A stretch of 64,000 nt of DNA. Origin: Clostridium sp. Lineage in GTDB: Bacteria; Bacteroidota; Bacteroidia; Bacteroidales; Bacteroidaceae. Positions 33,055 to 41,827 of this stretch are shown piece after piece. The translations under genes were made by a program, and so were the position numbers. The stretch spans positions 1 through 64,000 of the forward strand of contig JAMPGY010000009.1 of the NCBI GenBank assembly GCA_023663705.1, in the 5' to 3' direction. The notes beneath the pieces were generated by a model that was given only the letters and a program-made list of their open reading frames with translations, did no database searches and was not told the origin of the DNA. Every line of letters starts with the position of its first letter. The stretch's first letter is position 1.

Positions 33055-36000
33055 ATGAAAAAGAAGTATTTAATCCTGACGGGATTAATGTGCGCATGGA
33101 TGGGTGCGCAACCTGTGGCCGCGCAGACGGATGTGACGGCGCAGTACATCAAGAATCCGGACTTTAATGTACAGTCAGACTGGCTCACGCAAAATGCAAC
33201 GGTTTCTCCGGTCGTGACGGGGACTGTAACGGATTGGACATTTGCAAGTGCTTCAACGGGGTGGATGGCAGGTGGCGCCTTTCAATACGGAACCACGGTC
33301 GGACAAATAAATGGTGGAAGTATTCCTGCTTCGGGACCGGACGGTAATACGGATGGGGGATGTTTGGCCATGACGGCGTCTTGGGCAAATACGGTTCTTT
33401 ATTCCCAACCGGTAGTTTTGCCTGCAGGTTACTATCAGCTTAGTTACATTATTAATAATGTAGGGCAAAACGCAAATTTCAGCGAAAGTTATTTTGGCTT
33501 CAAATCTACTGGAAAAAACTTCTATTCAACCGATGCCTCCTATCCGGCCAATACTTGGACAACATCCGTGGTGGCTTTTTGTCTGACGGAAGAAACCAAC
33601 GGCTCTGTAGATGCAGGATTCAAGGTGGCAAATGTGGGTTCCGGTTCTACACCAAAATTGATTGTGGACAATGTGCGTTTGTTTCAATTTGGATTGAACG
33701 CTTCTCCTGAATCACCCGAGGATTTCACCGTGTGGGTAGGTAATGACAAAGCTTCGTGGACAGGCGCCTCCGGTACATATGGAACCTATCCGGAACGCTA
33801 CACCAATGGCACTCCTACGGGTGAGTATCTTTCTCAGACGCTGACCAATCTGCCGTTGGGACTTTATGACTTGGTGATAGAGTGTTGCCCGTCGAGTACA
33901 AGCGGCAGAGATGGAAATGTTCAGGCAGTGGAGGATGGCGATAGCCGGTATGTGACTCTTTCTGCCAATGATCAGGCGCAGAACATCCCGTCTTACAATC
34001 GTACGAGTGTAGCCACTCCGAAAGAAGATGAACGGTATACCTTTACAGATATTAAAGTGACGGATGGAACACTTAAGATAGCTGCCACTATTAACGAAGT
34101 GGGGCCGAACTGGTTTATCATCAAGGCTGTTTCTTTGAAGTATAAAGGAGCGGATCTGAGTCTGTTTCAAGAAGCGCTTGCCGCAGCGGTAGCTTCGGCC
34201 AAGGCCGTGGATCAGGATAAGTTGAATGCCTGCCTCAAAAACAAACTGAACGAGACGCTTGCCCGGACGGAAAATGTGGAGCAGACGGAAGAGGCGTTGA
34301 AGGCGGCAACGGAGGCTTTGCAGGCTATCGTTGCTGAAGCGAATGGAATGACTGCCGTGTATCCTGCTGTATTAAATGCCATTGCAGCATGCGAATCGGT
34401 GAGAGACCATTCTATAGCGTCGGGCAAAACCGCTTTCAGCCTGGCCATAGAGGAGGCTAAGACGGCTGTTGAAACAGCCGAAAGCACGGCTGCAGTTATC
34501 TCTTTAGCAGAAACATTGGAGGGTGCCCGTCAGACCTATGTGCTTGCGGCTCAGCCCAAAGACGGTTTTAGCTTCGATCTGACTTTCAAAATCGTGAATG
34601 CAGCCGTTGCGTCAACGTCCGGCTGGTCGTCGGCCAAAACGAGTTCCGGTCAGCAGTATGACGGCGCTCCGGACAACACATATCTGGATATATGGAATGC
34701 CACCATCAATGCCCGGCAGACTGTGGCTGGCTTGCCGGAGGGAAACTATACGCTGAAAGCCGCCACCCGCGCAAGCACGGATGTGACAACGGGTAATATT
34801 TATGTGGAGTCCGACGGAAACACTTATCGTAAGGATATTCATCGTGTCGGATCGGCAGACAATGACTTGGGCAATGGTTGGGGCTGGACCGTAGTCGATG
34901 ACATACAGGTGACGGCCGGAAGCCTCACGATAGGTTTCTATGCGGAATGTGGAAGCGGCAGGTGGGCCGGTGCCGATGATTTCCATTTGTCTTATAGTGG
35001 TATCTCCAATCCCTACGCTGTTTATGATGCCTTGCGCGAAAAGGCTAACGGGTTGCTCGCCTCTGCGATGTACTCGGAATATAAGGCTGCGATTGTCCGC
35101 AATGTGGAGCTGACCCAGGAAGCATCGCGGGATGAATTGTTGCAAGCCATCTTAGATTTGCAGACGGCTGTCGCCCATGCGGAAATCAGTGTGGAACGTT
35201 ACGCCTATTTGCAGCGCGAGTTGACAACGGCCAAAAGTTTTGAGATAAATGTACAGGAGGAGGAAGCGGCTGTTTCTGCCGGCACTTATGACAATGACGC
35301 CGCGGTGGAGGCTGCCCGGCGCTTGAATGTCGCTACGTATGAGAAGGTACAGGCCGGTTATGGATACGAGGTTCCTGTGGACGAATGGACGGGAAGCATC
35401 GGAGCGGCCACAGGACAGCACTGGAGCGGTGATCCGGATCGGACTTATTACGACACGAATGGTACGGATATAACCGCTTCCCTGACTTCGGGGGTCACGC
35501 TTCCTGCCGGCGAATACGTGCTGATGGCAGCCGGACGTTCACACGCCAACGCCAAGATGGAACTGAGGATAGACGATGAAAAAGTGACCTTTACGGCAAA
35601 GGGCGATGAGGGATATGGTATCGAAACCAATGGCCGGGCCAATTTCTCGGAGAGCGGTGTCTATGCTAACGACGGAAAAGGCCGTGGCTGGGAGTGGGAA
35701 TTTGTGCATCTGCAACTGTCGGAAGAAAAGAACGTCACGCTGACAGCCACCATCACAACGTCCGGTTGGGCTTGGGGAAGTTTCTCCGACATCTCGCTGA
35801 AGATGGACAAGGCCACCTTCGAGGCGGTGTATTACAAAAAGTTGCAGAGTGCGCTGGAGGCTTGCAAGCCCTGGACCACCGGCGATCTCTATGCCGAAAA
35901 TACCTACCCCGGGTATCAGCAAGCCTATGAGAATAAAACTTACTCAACGGTTGCGGAGATAGATGCCGCCGTGAAGACCCTGTGGGAGGCATTCGGTGCC

Positions 36001-37440
36001 TATGCACTGGAGAATGCCGACATCGACCATCCGTATGATGTGACGGACAAGATCGGTTATGCCGAGTGTACGGCTCAGGATGCCGTTATCTGGGCGGGAA
36101 GCGGTCGTGAGACCAAAACCGGTCAGCACTGGAGCGGTGACGCAAACCGTGTCTATTTCGTTCAGAACCACGAAAACGGAGCCGCCCGTTCGCAGATGAT
36201 CACATTGGATCGGCCGGGTGCCTATCTCCTGAAGACTTCCGTCCGCATCGTGAAGGAAAATGCCTATGCCACAATCAGCGTGGACGACGTGTCGGAAACG
36301 ACCACCGAGGTGCTGGGCACCACCGGCGGAACCATTGCCACAGACGGAACGGAATGGGAAAGCGTGGAGGCCGGCATCGCCGCCGGAAAGACATTTGCCA
36401 ACGGCAACAAGGGGTATGGCTGGGTGTACAACGATCTGTATTTCGGAGCCACTTCGGCGGATGATCTGAAGAAGACGATCTCGATAAACCTGTCGGACTG
36501 GAACTCGCGCAACCGCGAGGCCGATTGCGGCGGCATGAAACTCTACTACATCGGTAAGAACCACGTGCATGCAGCCGATGGCACCATCAGATACTACGGT
36601 GTGTTTGACGAGGCTCCGGCCGTTGAAGTGACCGACGCCACGCCCGTGGCCGATCTGACACAGGCTGCGATGAACAATGCGCAGGTGGCCCGCACGAATC
36701 CCAACGGATTGGTTTATGCCAAGAGCGGACAGGTGGGTGCAGGCGAAAACATTGTGGTGGACGGTGTCTGCGCAAGCCTGAGACTGGAGGATAAGCACAC
36801 ATTTGTCGTTCCCACGGGTTTCACGGCCACCCATGCCGTCTACACCATGTCTGCTGTGGCTCTGACTACAGCCGGCGAAGGCTTCGGCACGCTGTGTCTG
36901 CCCTTCGAGGTGACTACGCTGGCCGGTGAGGCTTATAAACTGGACCAGGGCGCCACTGTGGGTGGCGAACTTTATGCCACGGAAGCCACGGCCATTCCCG
37001 CCAATACCCCCGTGCTGGTGAAGGCCAAGGGCGAGTATGCCGGCAGCAATGTGGAGGTGAGCGCCACGCAGGCCGGCGCGGCATACGAGGCCGGCGAACT
37101 GGTGGGCGTATATAGCCGGACAACAGCTCCCGTGGGCAGCTATGTGCTGCAGAAGCACGGCGACAAGGTGGCCTTCTATCTTGTGGGCGAGGAAGTGCAG
37201 CCCGCGGTGAATCCCTTCCGTGCCTACATCCGTCCGCAGGCCGAGGCTGCGAGCCTGGATGTGCTGAGTGTGGTGTTCGGATGCGGCGACGAGACAGGCA
37301 TCGGTGCCGTTGAGACTGCCGAGGGCGTCAGCGAGGTAAGCCGCCACAATGCCGCCGGTGTGCAGATGGCCCGTCCGCAGAAGGGACTTAACATTGTGCG
37401 CATGAGCGACGGCAGCGTGCGCAAAGTGATGGTGAAATGA
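33055..37440 (+). CDS. Giant multidomain secreted protein, likely T9SS cargo
   Basis: A 1461-residue product with a signal peptide (MKKKYLILTGLMCAWMGAQP, then VAAQ). It contains several beta-sandwich modules with the pattern LPAGYYQLSYI, LPEGNYTLKAATRA and LPAGEYVLMAAGRS, each ending near a WAGADDFHLSY or FSDISLKM strand, typical of galactose-binding-like folds. These alternate with Ala/Glu-rich helical spacers (about 375-480, 655-715). The C-terminus KGLNIVRMSDGSVRKVMVK is a T9SS-type tail. No catalytic motif was found, so glycan binding or adhesion is the best guess. A small peptide gene follows 23 nt downstream. Confidence 0.78.
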   Translation: MKKKYLILTGLMCAWMGAQPVAAQTDVTAQYIKNPDFNVQSDWLTQNATVSPVVTGTVTDWTFASASTGWMAGGAFQYGTTVGQINGGSIPASGPDGNTDGGCLAMTASWANTVLYSQPVVLPAGYYQLSYIINNVGQNANFSESYFGFKSTGKNFYSTDASYPANTWTTSVVAFCLTEETNGSVDAGFKVANVGSGSTPKLIVDNVRLFQFGLNASPESPEDFTVWVGNDKASWTGASGTYGTYPERYTNGTPTGEYLSQTLTNLPLGLYDLVIECCPSSTSGRDGNVQAVEDGDSRYVTLSANDQAQNIPSYNRTSVATPKEDERYTFTDIKVTDGTLKIAATINEVGPNWFIIKAVSLKYKGADLSLFQEALAAAVASAKAVDQDKLNACLKNKLNETLARTENVEQTEEALKAATEALQAIVAEANGMTAVYPAVLNAIAACESVRDHSIASGKTAFSLAIEEAKTAVETAESTAAVISLAETLEGARQTYVLAAQPKDGFSFDLTFKIVNAAVASTSGWSSAKTSSGQQYDGAPDNTYLDIWNATINARQTVAGLPEGNYTLKAATRASTDVTTGNIYVESDGNTYRKDIHRVGSADNDLGNGWGWTVVDDIQVTAGSLTIGFYAECGSGRWAGADDFHLSYSGISNPYAVYDALREKANGLLASAMYSEYKAAIVRNVELTQEASRDELLQAILDLQTAVAHAEISVERYAYLQRELTTAKSFEINVQEEEAAVSAGTYDNDAAVEAARRLNVATYEKVQAGYGYEVPVDEWTGSIGAATGQHWSGDPDRTYYDTNGTDITASLTSGVTLPAGEYVLMAAGRSHANAKMELRIDDEKVTFTAKGDEGYGIETNGRANFSESGVYANDGKGRGWEWEFVHLQLSEEKNVTLTATITTSGWAWGSFSDISLKMDKATFEAVYYKKLQSALEACKPWTTGDLYAENTYPGYQQAYENKTYSTVAEIDAAVKTLWEAFGAYALENADIDHPYDVTDKIGYAECTAQDAVIWAGSGRETKTGQHWSGDANRVYFVQNHENGAARSQMITLDRPGAYLLKTSVRIVKENAYATISVDDVSETTTEVLGTTGGTIATDGTEWESVEAGIAAGKTFANGNKGYGWVYNDLYFGATSADDLKKTISINLSDWNSRNREADCGGMKLYYIGKNHVHAADGTIRYYGVFDEAPAVEVTDATPVADLTQAAMNNAQVARTNPNGLVYAKSGQVGAGENIVVDGVCASLRLEDKHTFVVPTGFTATHAVYTMSAVALTTAGEGFGTLCLPFEVTTLAGEAYKLDQGATVGGELYATEATAIPANTPVLVKAKGEYAGSNVEVSATQAGAAYEAGELVGVYSRTTAPVGSYVLQKHGDKVAFYLVGEEVQPAVNPFRAYIRPQAEAASLDVLSVVFGCGDETGIGAVETAEGVSEVSRHNAAGVQMARPQKGLNIVRMSDGSVRKVMVK

Positions 37441-37463
37441 TAAACACAGACAAAAAAAACGAC

Positions 37464-37640
37464 ATGAAAAAAAGAATATATATATCCCCCGCGGTGGTGA
37501 CCGTGGAACTGGAGAACGAAGAGATGCTCTGCACAAGCGGAAACTTAGATGGGAATCTGGATAATCAGGGAGAAACCGATATGGACGGCGAACAGACGTC
37601 CGTATCTTTCGGCAGTTCCAATGTGTGGGACGAATGGTAA
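37464..37640 (+). CDS. Small acidic peptide, MKK-x-YI-x-P family, copy 2
   Basis: A 58-residue product from ATG at 37464, starting MKKRIYISPAVVTVELE and ending SSNVWDEW, with an Asn/Asp/Glu-rich middle. It shares start and end patterns and gene position with the peptide at 15670-15858. An in-frame ATG overlapping the upstream stop (37437) would add nine residues, but the MKK start fits the family. There is no signal peptide. The function is unknown. Confidence 0.7.
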   Translation: MKKRIYISPAVVTVELENEEMLCTSGNLDGNLDNQGETDMDGEQTSVSFGSSNVWDEW

Positions 37641-37667
37641 TGAACAGACAAAACGAAAAGAATCACG

Positions 37668-39686
37668 ATGAAGAACAATAAATATATCTATCTCTTTGCC
37701 GCTGCGCTGGGCCTCACGGCCTGCGCCGGCGATGAACTGGCGGTGGAGAATGAGGCCGCACAGACTGCCGGGGTGGCAGGAAACGGCGGCGAGGCCATTG
37801 CCTTTGCCAGCCGCATTGTGGACGAACTGGAGATGCTGGACGAGGAAGGCGAGGCTGTGCCTGCCACCCGTTCGGTCATCACCGACGGACAGTTGGCCGG
37901 ATGGAGCAAGGGTGATGTGGTGACCGTATCGGACGGCACGCTCACCTATGCCTATCAGGTGAAGGACGATACGGACGGCGCCACCTGTTCGTTCGAGGTG
38001 GTGGAAGGCGGCCGGGAGTTTACCGGCGGTGCCGAAGGCACTTCGTTCTACGCTTTCTATCCCGCCACGGCTGTGACCGGTGCGGGAGGCCGCGGCGGTT
38101 GGACCGGTTCGGTGGTGAAAGCCATGGTGTTTGCCGAGCAGAAGTATGAGGAGAACGTGGACGGCGCCTTGTTCGGGGCCTACATGGCCAGCGAGCCGGC
38201 CACGCTGAAGGATGGTATGGCCTTCTTCAACTTCCACCTCACGGCCAGTGTGATCGATGTCAACCTGGCTTCGCTGGGTGTAGTTCCGGAAGCCGTGTCG
38301 GTGAAATCCAACAGCGGCGTCAGCCTGTCGGGACTGGTGAAGTACGACTGTGCCGGCGGCAGCCTGTCGGTCAGCTCCACCGACAAGACAGACTATGCGG
38401 CCAGCACGCAGAGCGATGTGGTGACTGTGGGCGGCATCCCGGCCGATGCCCGGACAGTACGCCTCTATGTGCTGCCCGTGGTGCTCGAGGGCGGTGTCAC
38501 CATCACGGTGAAGGCCACCGACGGCACCTACTACACCAAGACGGCTTCGGCTACGGTGGGTACGCCCGTAGAAGGCTCTTCCATCAGTGGTGTGGACGGC
38601 GCCACGGCCTGCAAGCCCTACTACAAGAAGTATAACTTCGGTGCAGCCTCCAAGGCCACACGACTCAACAACTGGATGGCTACGATTCCGGGCAATGTCC
38701 CCCTGTGCCAGCTGTCAGTGCCCGGTGCACATGACGCGGCAACGAGCGGAGTGACTTTAGCTACAGCCAAGACCCAATCCAAGACTATTAGTGAATTGTT
38801 GGCCTACGGCGTGCGAGGATTCGACTTGCGTCCCCGTTATAATTCCAACACTCAATCGGATATTGAATTGGATAATCTGGAGATATTCCATGGTTCCCAA
38901 GCCACCGGTGTCAAGTTTAAGGATGCGATGAGCACGTTGGTGCAGTTTGTGAGGGCAAACTCTACGGAAGCGGTTTATGTGAAGATCAGTAAGGAAAACA
39001 GTAAACTGTTAATTGAGCCGACGGATCAAAGTTCAACATGGCGTGAATCTATCCGCACTTGCCTGGGCGGATATTACGAGTTCGGTGATGTGCTGGGGCG
39101 CATAACGGCCGGCATGACCTTGGAAGAATGCAGAGGAAAACTGGTGGTTACGGTAAGCAACGTGTACGGAACAGAAGCTGGTAATAACACGGCAAACGAA
39201 GATGTTGTTTACGGAGGACGTTTGTCTTGGACCGATGCGACAAATGGAGAAAAGACGGTAATCAATCATACTTGGAGCGCGAAGGTGGCTGACGCTTACG
39301 TGCAGGACAATTACAATGCTTCAACGTCCGACAAGCAAACGTATGTGAAGTCTACGCTCGATTTGGCGGCCGGAGACCTCTCTGCAACGTGGTATCTGAA
39401 TTGGCTCAACATTGCCAACAGCCCGAAGACCTATGCTCAGACCGTGAACCCTGCCACCCAATTGCTTCTCAACGCATGCACAGGTCGTGCCGGATTCATC
39501 TTCTACGACTATTGCGGCGACAGCAGTTGTGGCGGTGACGCGCTCAATGCGGCCATCATCGACCAAAACTTCAAGTACGTCTTCAACAACCGTTCGCGCA
39601 TCCACATGCCGGCCTCCACGGGCACCACGGTGGACGGCAGCGAGATGGCCGACGGCTCGGAGGTTTACTCGGTGGACTGGCGTTGA
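37668..39686 (+). CDS. Lipoprotein fusing a fimbrillin-like domain to PI-PLC
   Basis: A 672-residue product with a lipoprotein signal (LFAAALGLTACAG). Residues about 20-310 look like a fimbrillin/Mfa-like domain (GWSKGDVVTVSDG, then FYAFYPAT). Residues about 330-640 are a phosphatidylinositol-specific phospholipase C X domain: QLSVPGAHDAATSG with His355, GVRGFDLRPR, and LEIFHGS with His408. The two His residues are 53 apart, close to the 50 in B. cereus PI-PLC (His32/His82). It is predicted to cleave PI or GPI-type lipids at the surface, but activity is not shown. It follows the small peptide gene by 27 nt. Confidence 0.8.
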   Translation: MKNNKYIYLFAAALGLTACAGDELAVENEAAQTAGVAGNGGEAIAFASRIVDELEMLDEEGEAVPATRSVITDGQLAGWSKGDVVTVSDGTLTYAYQVKDDTDGATCSFEVVEGGREFTGGAEGTSFYAFYPATAVTGAGGRGGWTGSVVKAMVFAEQKYEENVDGALFGAYMASEPATLKDGMAFFNFHLTASVIDVNLASLGVVPEAVSVKSNSGVSLSGLVKYDCAGGSLSVSSTDKTDYAASTQSDVVTVGGIPADARTVRLYVLPVVLEGGVTITVKATDGTYYTKTASATVGTPVEGSSISGVDGATACKPYYKKYNFGAASKATRLNNWMATIPGNVPLCQLSVPGAHDAATSGVTLATAKTQSKTISELLAYGVRGFDLRPRYNSNTQSDIELDNLEIFHGSQATGVKFKDAMSTLVQFVRANSTEAVYVKISKENSKLLIEPTDQSSTWRESIRTCLGGYYEFGDVLGRITAGMTLEECRGKLVVTVSNVYGTEAGNNTANEDVVYGGRLSWTDATNGEKTVINHTWSAKVADAYVQDNYNASTSDKQTYVKSTLDLAAGDLSATWYLNWLNIANSPKTYAQTVNPATQLLLNACTGRAGFIFYDYCGDSSCGGDALNAAIIDQNFKYVFNNRSRIHMPASTGTTVDGSEMADGSEVYSVDWR

Positions 39687-39713
39687 TGCGCTAATCTGAA
39701 CCCGACAGACAGA

Positions 39714-39763
39714 AAGCGCGACCCCTTGACGGAAAGGAACAAGGCGGTCGCGCTTCGTTTTTC
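39714..39763 (+). terminator. Intrinsic terminator after the PI-PLC gene
   Basis: AAGCGCGACC (39714-39723) pairs with GGTCGCGCTT (39746-39755), with an inner CCTTG/CAAGG stem, and is followed by CGTTTTT. It ends the secreted-protein, peptide, PI-PLC unit. Confidence 0.85.
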
Positions 39764-39803
39764 CCAAAATCAGTATCATTAATCAACAGAAAACATACAG
39801 ACG

Positions 39804-40505
39804 ATGAACAAACTGAGACTACTCTTTGCCCTGACTGCCCTGTGGGCTACTCTCGCCACACTGCAGGCGCAGACCCGCCACATGGTGGTGTATCGCACGG
39901 ACGGCACACGCGTGGCGGTGGACATCGCCACCATCGACAGCATCCGCGTGGAGGAACTGCCCTATGGCGGACACGACTACGTAGACCTGGGGCTGAGCGT
40001 GATGTGGGCTGCGAACAACGTGGGCGCGGCAACGCCCGCACAGAGCGGACACTTCTATGCCTGGGGCGAGACCGGACCCAAGGACGACTACAGCGAGGAG
40101 CGCTACCTCTATTACGTGAACGAGCAGTATACCCACATCGGTACCGACATCGCCGCCACGCGCTACGATGCGGCGCAGGCCGTCATGGGCAACGGCTGGC
40201 GCATGCCTACGCTGGCCGAGGCCGAGGAACTGGTCACGCAGTGTGAGTGGACGCCGGACACGCTGGACGGCGTGGCGGGCTACAGGGTGACAGGCCCTGT
40301 GGGTACGTCCATCTTCCTGCCCGCCGCCGGATGCTGCCGGGGCACGAAGCCCGAGGACACGGGCATCAAGGGCTACTATTGGACGTCCACACGGAGCGCC
40401 ACCCTGCAGTCGGCCGCCCACAACATCAATTTCGCCGGTTATGCCGGACAGTGGACGGCCAGCCGCTCCTACGGCTTCAGCGTGCGTGCCGTGCATGCCC
40501 GCTGA
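39804..40505 (+). CDS. Secreted FISUMP-domain protein
   Basis: A 233-residue product with a signal peptide (MNKLRLLFALTALWATLATLQA). It has a short N-terminal repeat (VVYRTDGTRVAVDIATIDSI) and then a domain typical of the Fibrobacter succinogenes major paralogous family: HDYVDLGLSVMWAANNVGA, GNGWRMPTLAEAEEL, and GYYWTSTRS to SYGFSVRAVHAR. Such domains are abundant in surface proteins of Bacteroidetes and Fibrobacteres; no activity is established. There is no lipobox. It follows the PI-PLC terminator and may have its own promoter. Confidence 0.8.
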   Translation: MNKLRLLFALTALWATLATLQAQTRHMVVYRTDGTRVAVDIATIDSIRVEELPYGGHDYVDLGLSVMWAANNVGAATPAQSGHFYAWGETGPKDDYSEERYLYYVNEQYTHIGTDIAATRYDAAQAVMGNGWRMPTLAEAEELVTQCEWTPDTLDGVAGYRVTGPVGTSIFLPAAGCCRGTKPEDTGIKGYYWTSTRSATLQSAAHNINFAGYAGQWTASRSYGFSVRAVHAR

Positions 40506-40552
40506 GGCCCCGTGCAGAGGGTACAACGTCCGTCGCCCCCGCCTGCCGTCTG

Positions 40553-40616
40553 CGCCAATATATCGCCAGTCCCCGTTGCATACGAATGGTTATGGCTGAT
40601 ATATTGGCGTTTCTGT
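40553..40616 (+). terminator. Hairpin after the FISUMP gene
   Basis: CGCCAATATATCGCCA (40553-40568) pairs with TGGCTGATATATTGGCG (40593-40609), with one bulge and a 24-nt loop, followed by TTTCTGTTTTC. It lies about 50 nt past the stop and probably acts as a terminator. Confidence 0.65.
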
Positions 40617-40671
40617 TTTCGTATGTGTCAAATCGTGCATTTGTGCCTTGTTTCTTCCCACCATTTATGCT

Positions 40672-40709
40672 CCGGAATTATGAATTCCGGCATAAAACGT
40701 ATACCTTTG
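40672..40709 (+). promoter_or_regulatory. queDE promoter with adjacent palindrome
   Basis: TACCTTTG at 40702-40709 is a consensus -7 box. Just upstream, CCGGAATTATGAATTCCGG (40672-40690) is an inverted repeat with CCGGAATT arms around a 3-nt centre. It covers the -33 region, where an operator would act. No preQ1 riboswitch fold was recognised in the 58-nt leader. Confidence 0.55.
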
Positions 40710-40767
40710 CCGACGCATTGAGGTGACATTAGATGCGACGAAACATTTTTCATTAAAGACGTAGAAC

Positions 40768-41115
40768 ATGTATACAGTTATCAAGCGTATGGAAATTTCG
40801 GCCGCTCACCGGCTGGATCTTTCGTATGAGAGCAAATGCACCCGTCTGCACGGTCACAATTGGATTATCACCGTCTATTGCCGGGCGGAACAGCTGAACG
40901 CCGACGGTATGGTGGTGGACTTCACCCACATCAAGGAGGTGGTGATGGGACAGCTCGACCACAGGTGTCTCAACGAGGTGCTTCCCTTCAACCCCACGGC
41001 GGAAAACATAGCCCGGTGGGTGTGTGAGCAAATACCCTGTTGCTACAAGGTGGAAGTTCACGAGTCGGAGGGCAACACGGCCATCTACGAGACCAACATT
41101 GAAGTGGTGCGTTGA
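40768..41115 (+). CDS. queD: 6-carboxy-5,6,7,8-tetrahydropterin synthase
   Basis: Second enzyme of queuosine (preQ0) synthesis, converting 7,8-dihydroneopterin triphosphate to carboxytetrahydropterin. The 115-residue product has zinc-binding His residues in ISAAHRL and LHGHNWIITV, the catalytic Cys in CTRLHGH, and VVDFTHIKEVV, LDHRCLNEV and NPTAENIARWV in family order. queE follows after 21 nt. The other queuosine genes (queC, queF, tgt) are not in the window. Confidence 0.95.
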   Translation: MYTVIKRMEISAAHRLDLSYESKCTRLHGHNWIITVYCRAEQLNADGMVVDFTHIKEVVMGQLDHRCLNEVLPFNPTAENIARWVCEQIPCCYKVEVHESEGNTAIYETNIEVVR

Positions 41116-41136
41116 GAAGGGGAGGAGAAACGATTC

Positions 41137-41682
41137 ATGAGAAAAATCAACGAAATATTCTACAGTCTGCAGGGCGAGGGATACCACACGGGCACTCCGG
41201 CCGTCTTTGTCCGCTTTTCGGGCTGCAACCTGCGCTGTCCTTTCTGCGACACCCGGCACGAGACGGGCACAATGATGACCGACGAAGAGATTGTGGCCCG
41301 CGTGGAACAGTATCCGGCCCGCATGGTGATCCTGACGGGCGGAGAACCCGCGTTGTGGATAGACGACGCACTGGTGGATCGCTTGCACGAGGCCGGCAAG
41401 TACGTGGCCATTGAGACCAACGGAACGCGCTCCTTGCCTGCAGCCATCGACTGGGTGACCTGTTCGCCTAAGGCAGGCGGCCCGTTGCAGGTGGAGCGTA
41501 TGGATGAGGTGAAGGTGGTGTATGAGGGGCAACGGTTGGAGCCGTATGAACAGTTGCCTGCCCGTCATTTTTTTCTACAGCCCTGCTCGTGCCGAAACAC
41601 GGCCGAGACGGTGGCCGCCGTGATGAGCCATCCCCGCTGGCGACTCAGCCTGCAGACCCACAAACTGATCGACATACCATAG
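41137..41682 (+). CDS. queE: 7-carboxy-7-deazaguanine synthase (radical SAM)
   Basis: Radical SAM enzyme making 7-carboxy-7-deazaguanine from carboxytetrahydropterin. The 181-residue product has IFYSLQGEGYHTGTPAVFVR, the cluster motif CNLRCPFC (CxxxCxxC) and the SAM-contacting LTGGEP and IETNGTR segments. The C-terminus (SLQTHKLIDIP) is the usual family ending. It is co-transcribed with queD. The 145 nt that follow (41683-41827) hold only a 29-codon frame with no support. Confidence 0.95.
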   Translation: MRKINEIFYSLQGEGYHTGTPAVFVRFSGCNLRCPFCDTRHETGTMMTDEEIVARVEQYPARMVILTGGEPALWIDDALVDRLHEAGKYVAIETNGTRSLPAAIDWVTCSPKAGGPLQVERMDEVKVVYEGQRLEPYEQLPARHFFLQPCSCRNTAETVAAVMSHPRWRLSLQTHKLIDIP

Positions 41683-41827
41683 GAAACTCATCCATATAAG
41701 GACTAAAACCATGAAGGAATCAATAGGCCTTATTATCTGTGAACCCAAATGTTGCCGTGTCCGACAATTGGACGCTGTGGTGCAATCCGTCGGGACATAA
41801 CGCAGCCCATAGTGAGCCGCATGCATA

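Noticed and set aside
40710..40767. preQ1 riboswitch before queD
   Set aside because: The 58-nt leader lacks a recognisable preQ1-I or preQ1-II arrangement; no C-rich loop paired with an A-rich tail could be drawn.
41711..41800. 29-codon frame with a Cys-Cys pair after queE
   Set aside because: Too short to judge, with no similarity, no promoter and no conserved neighbour relation visible.
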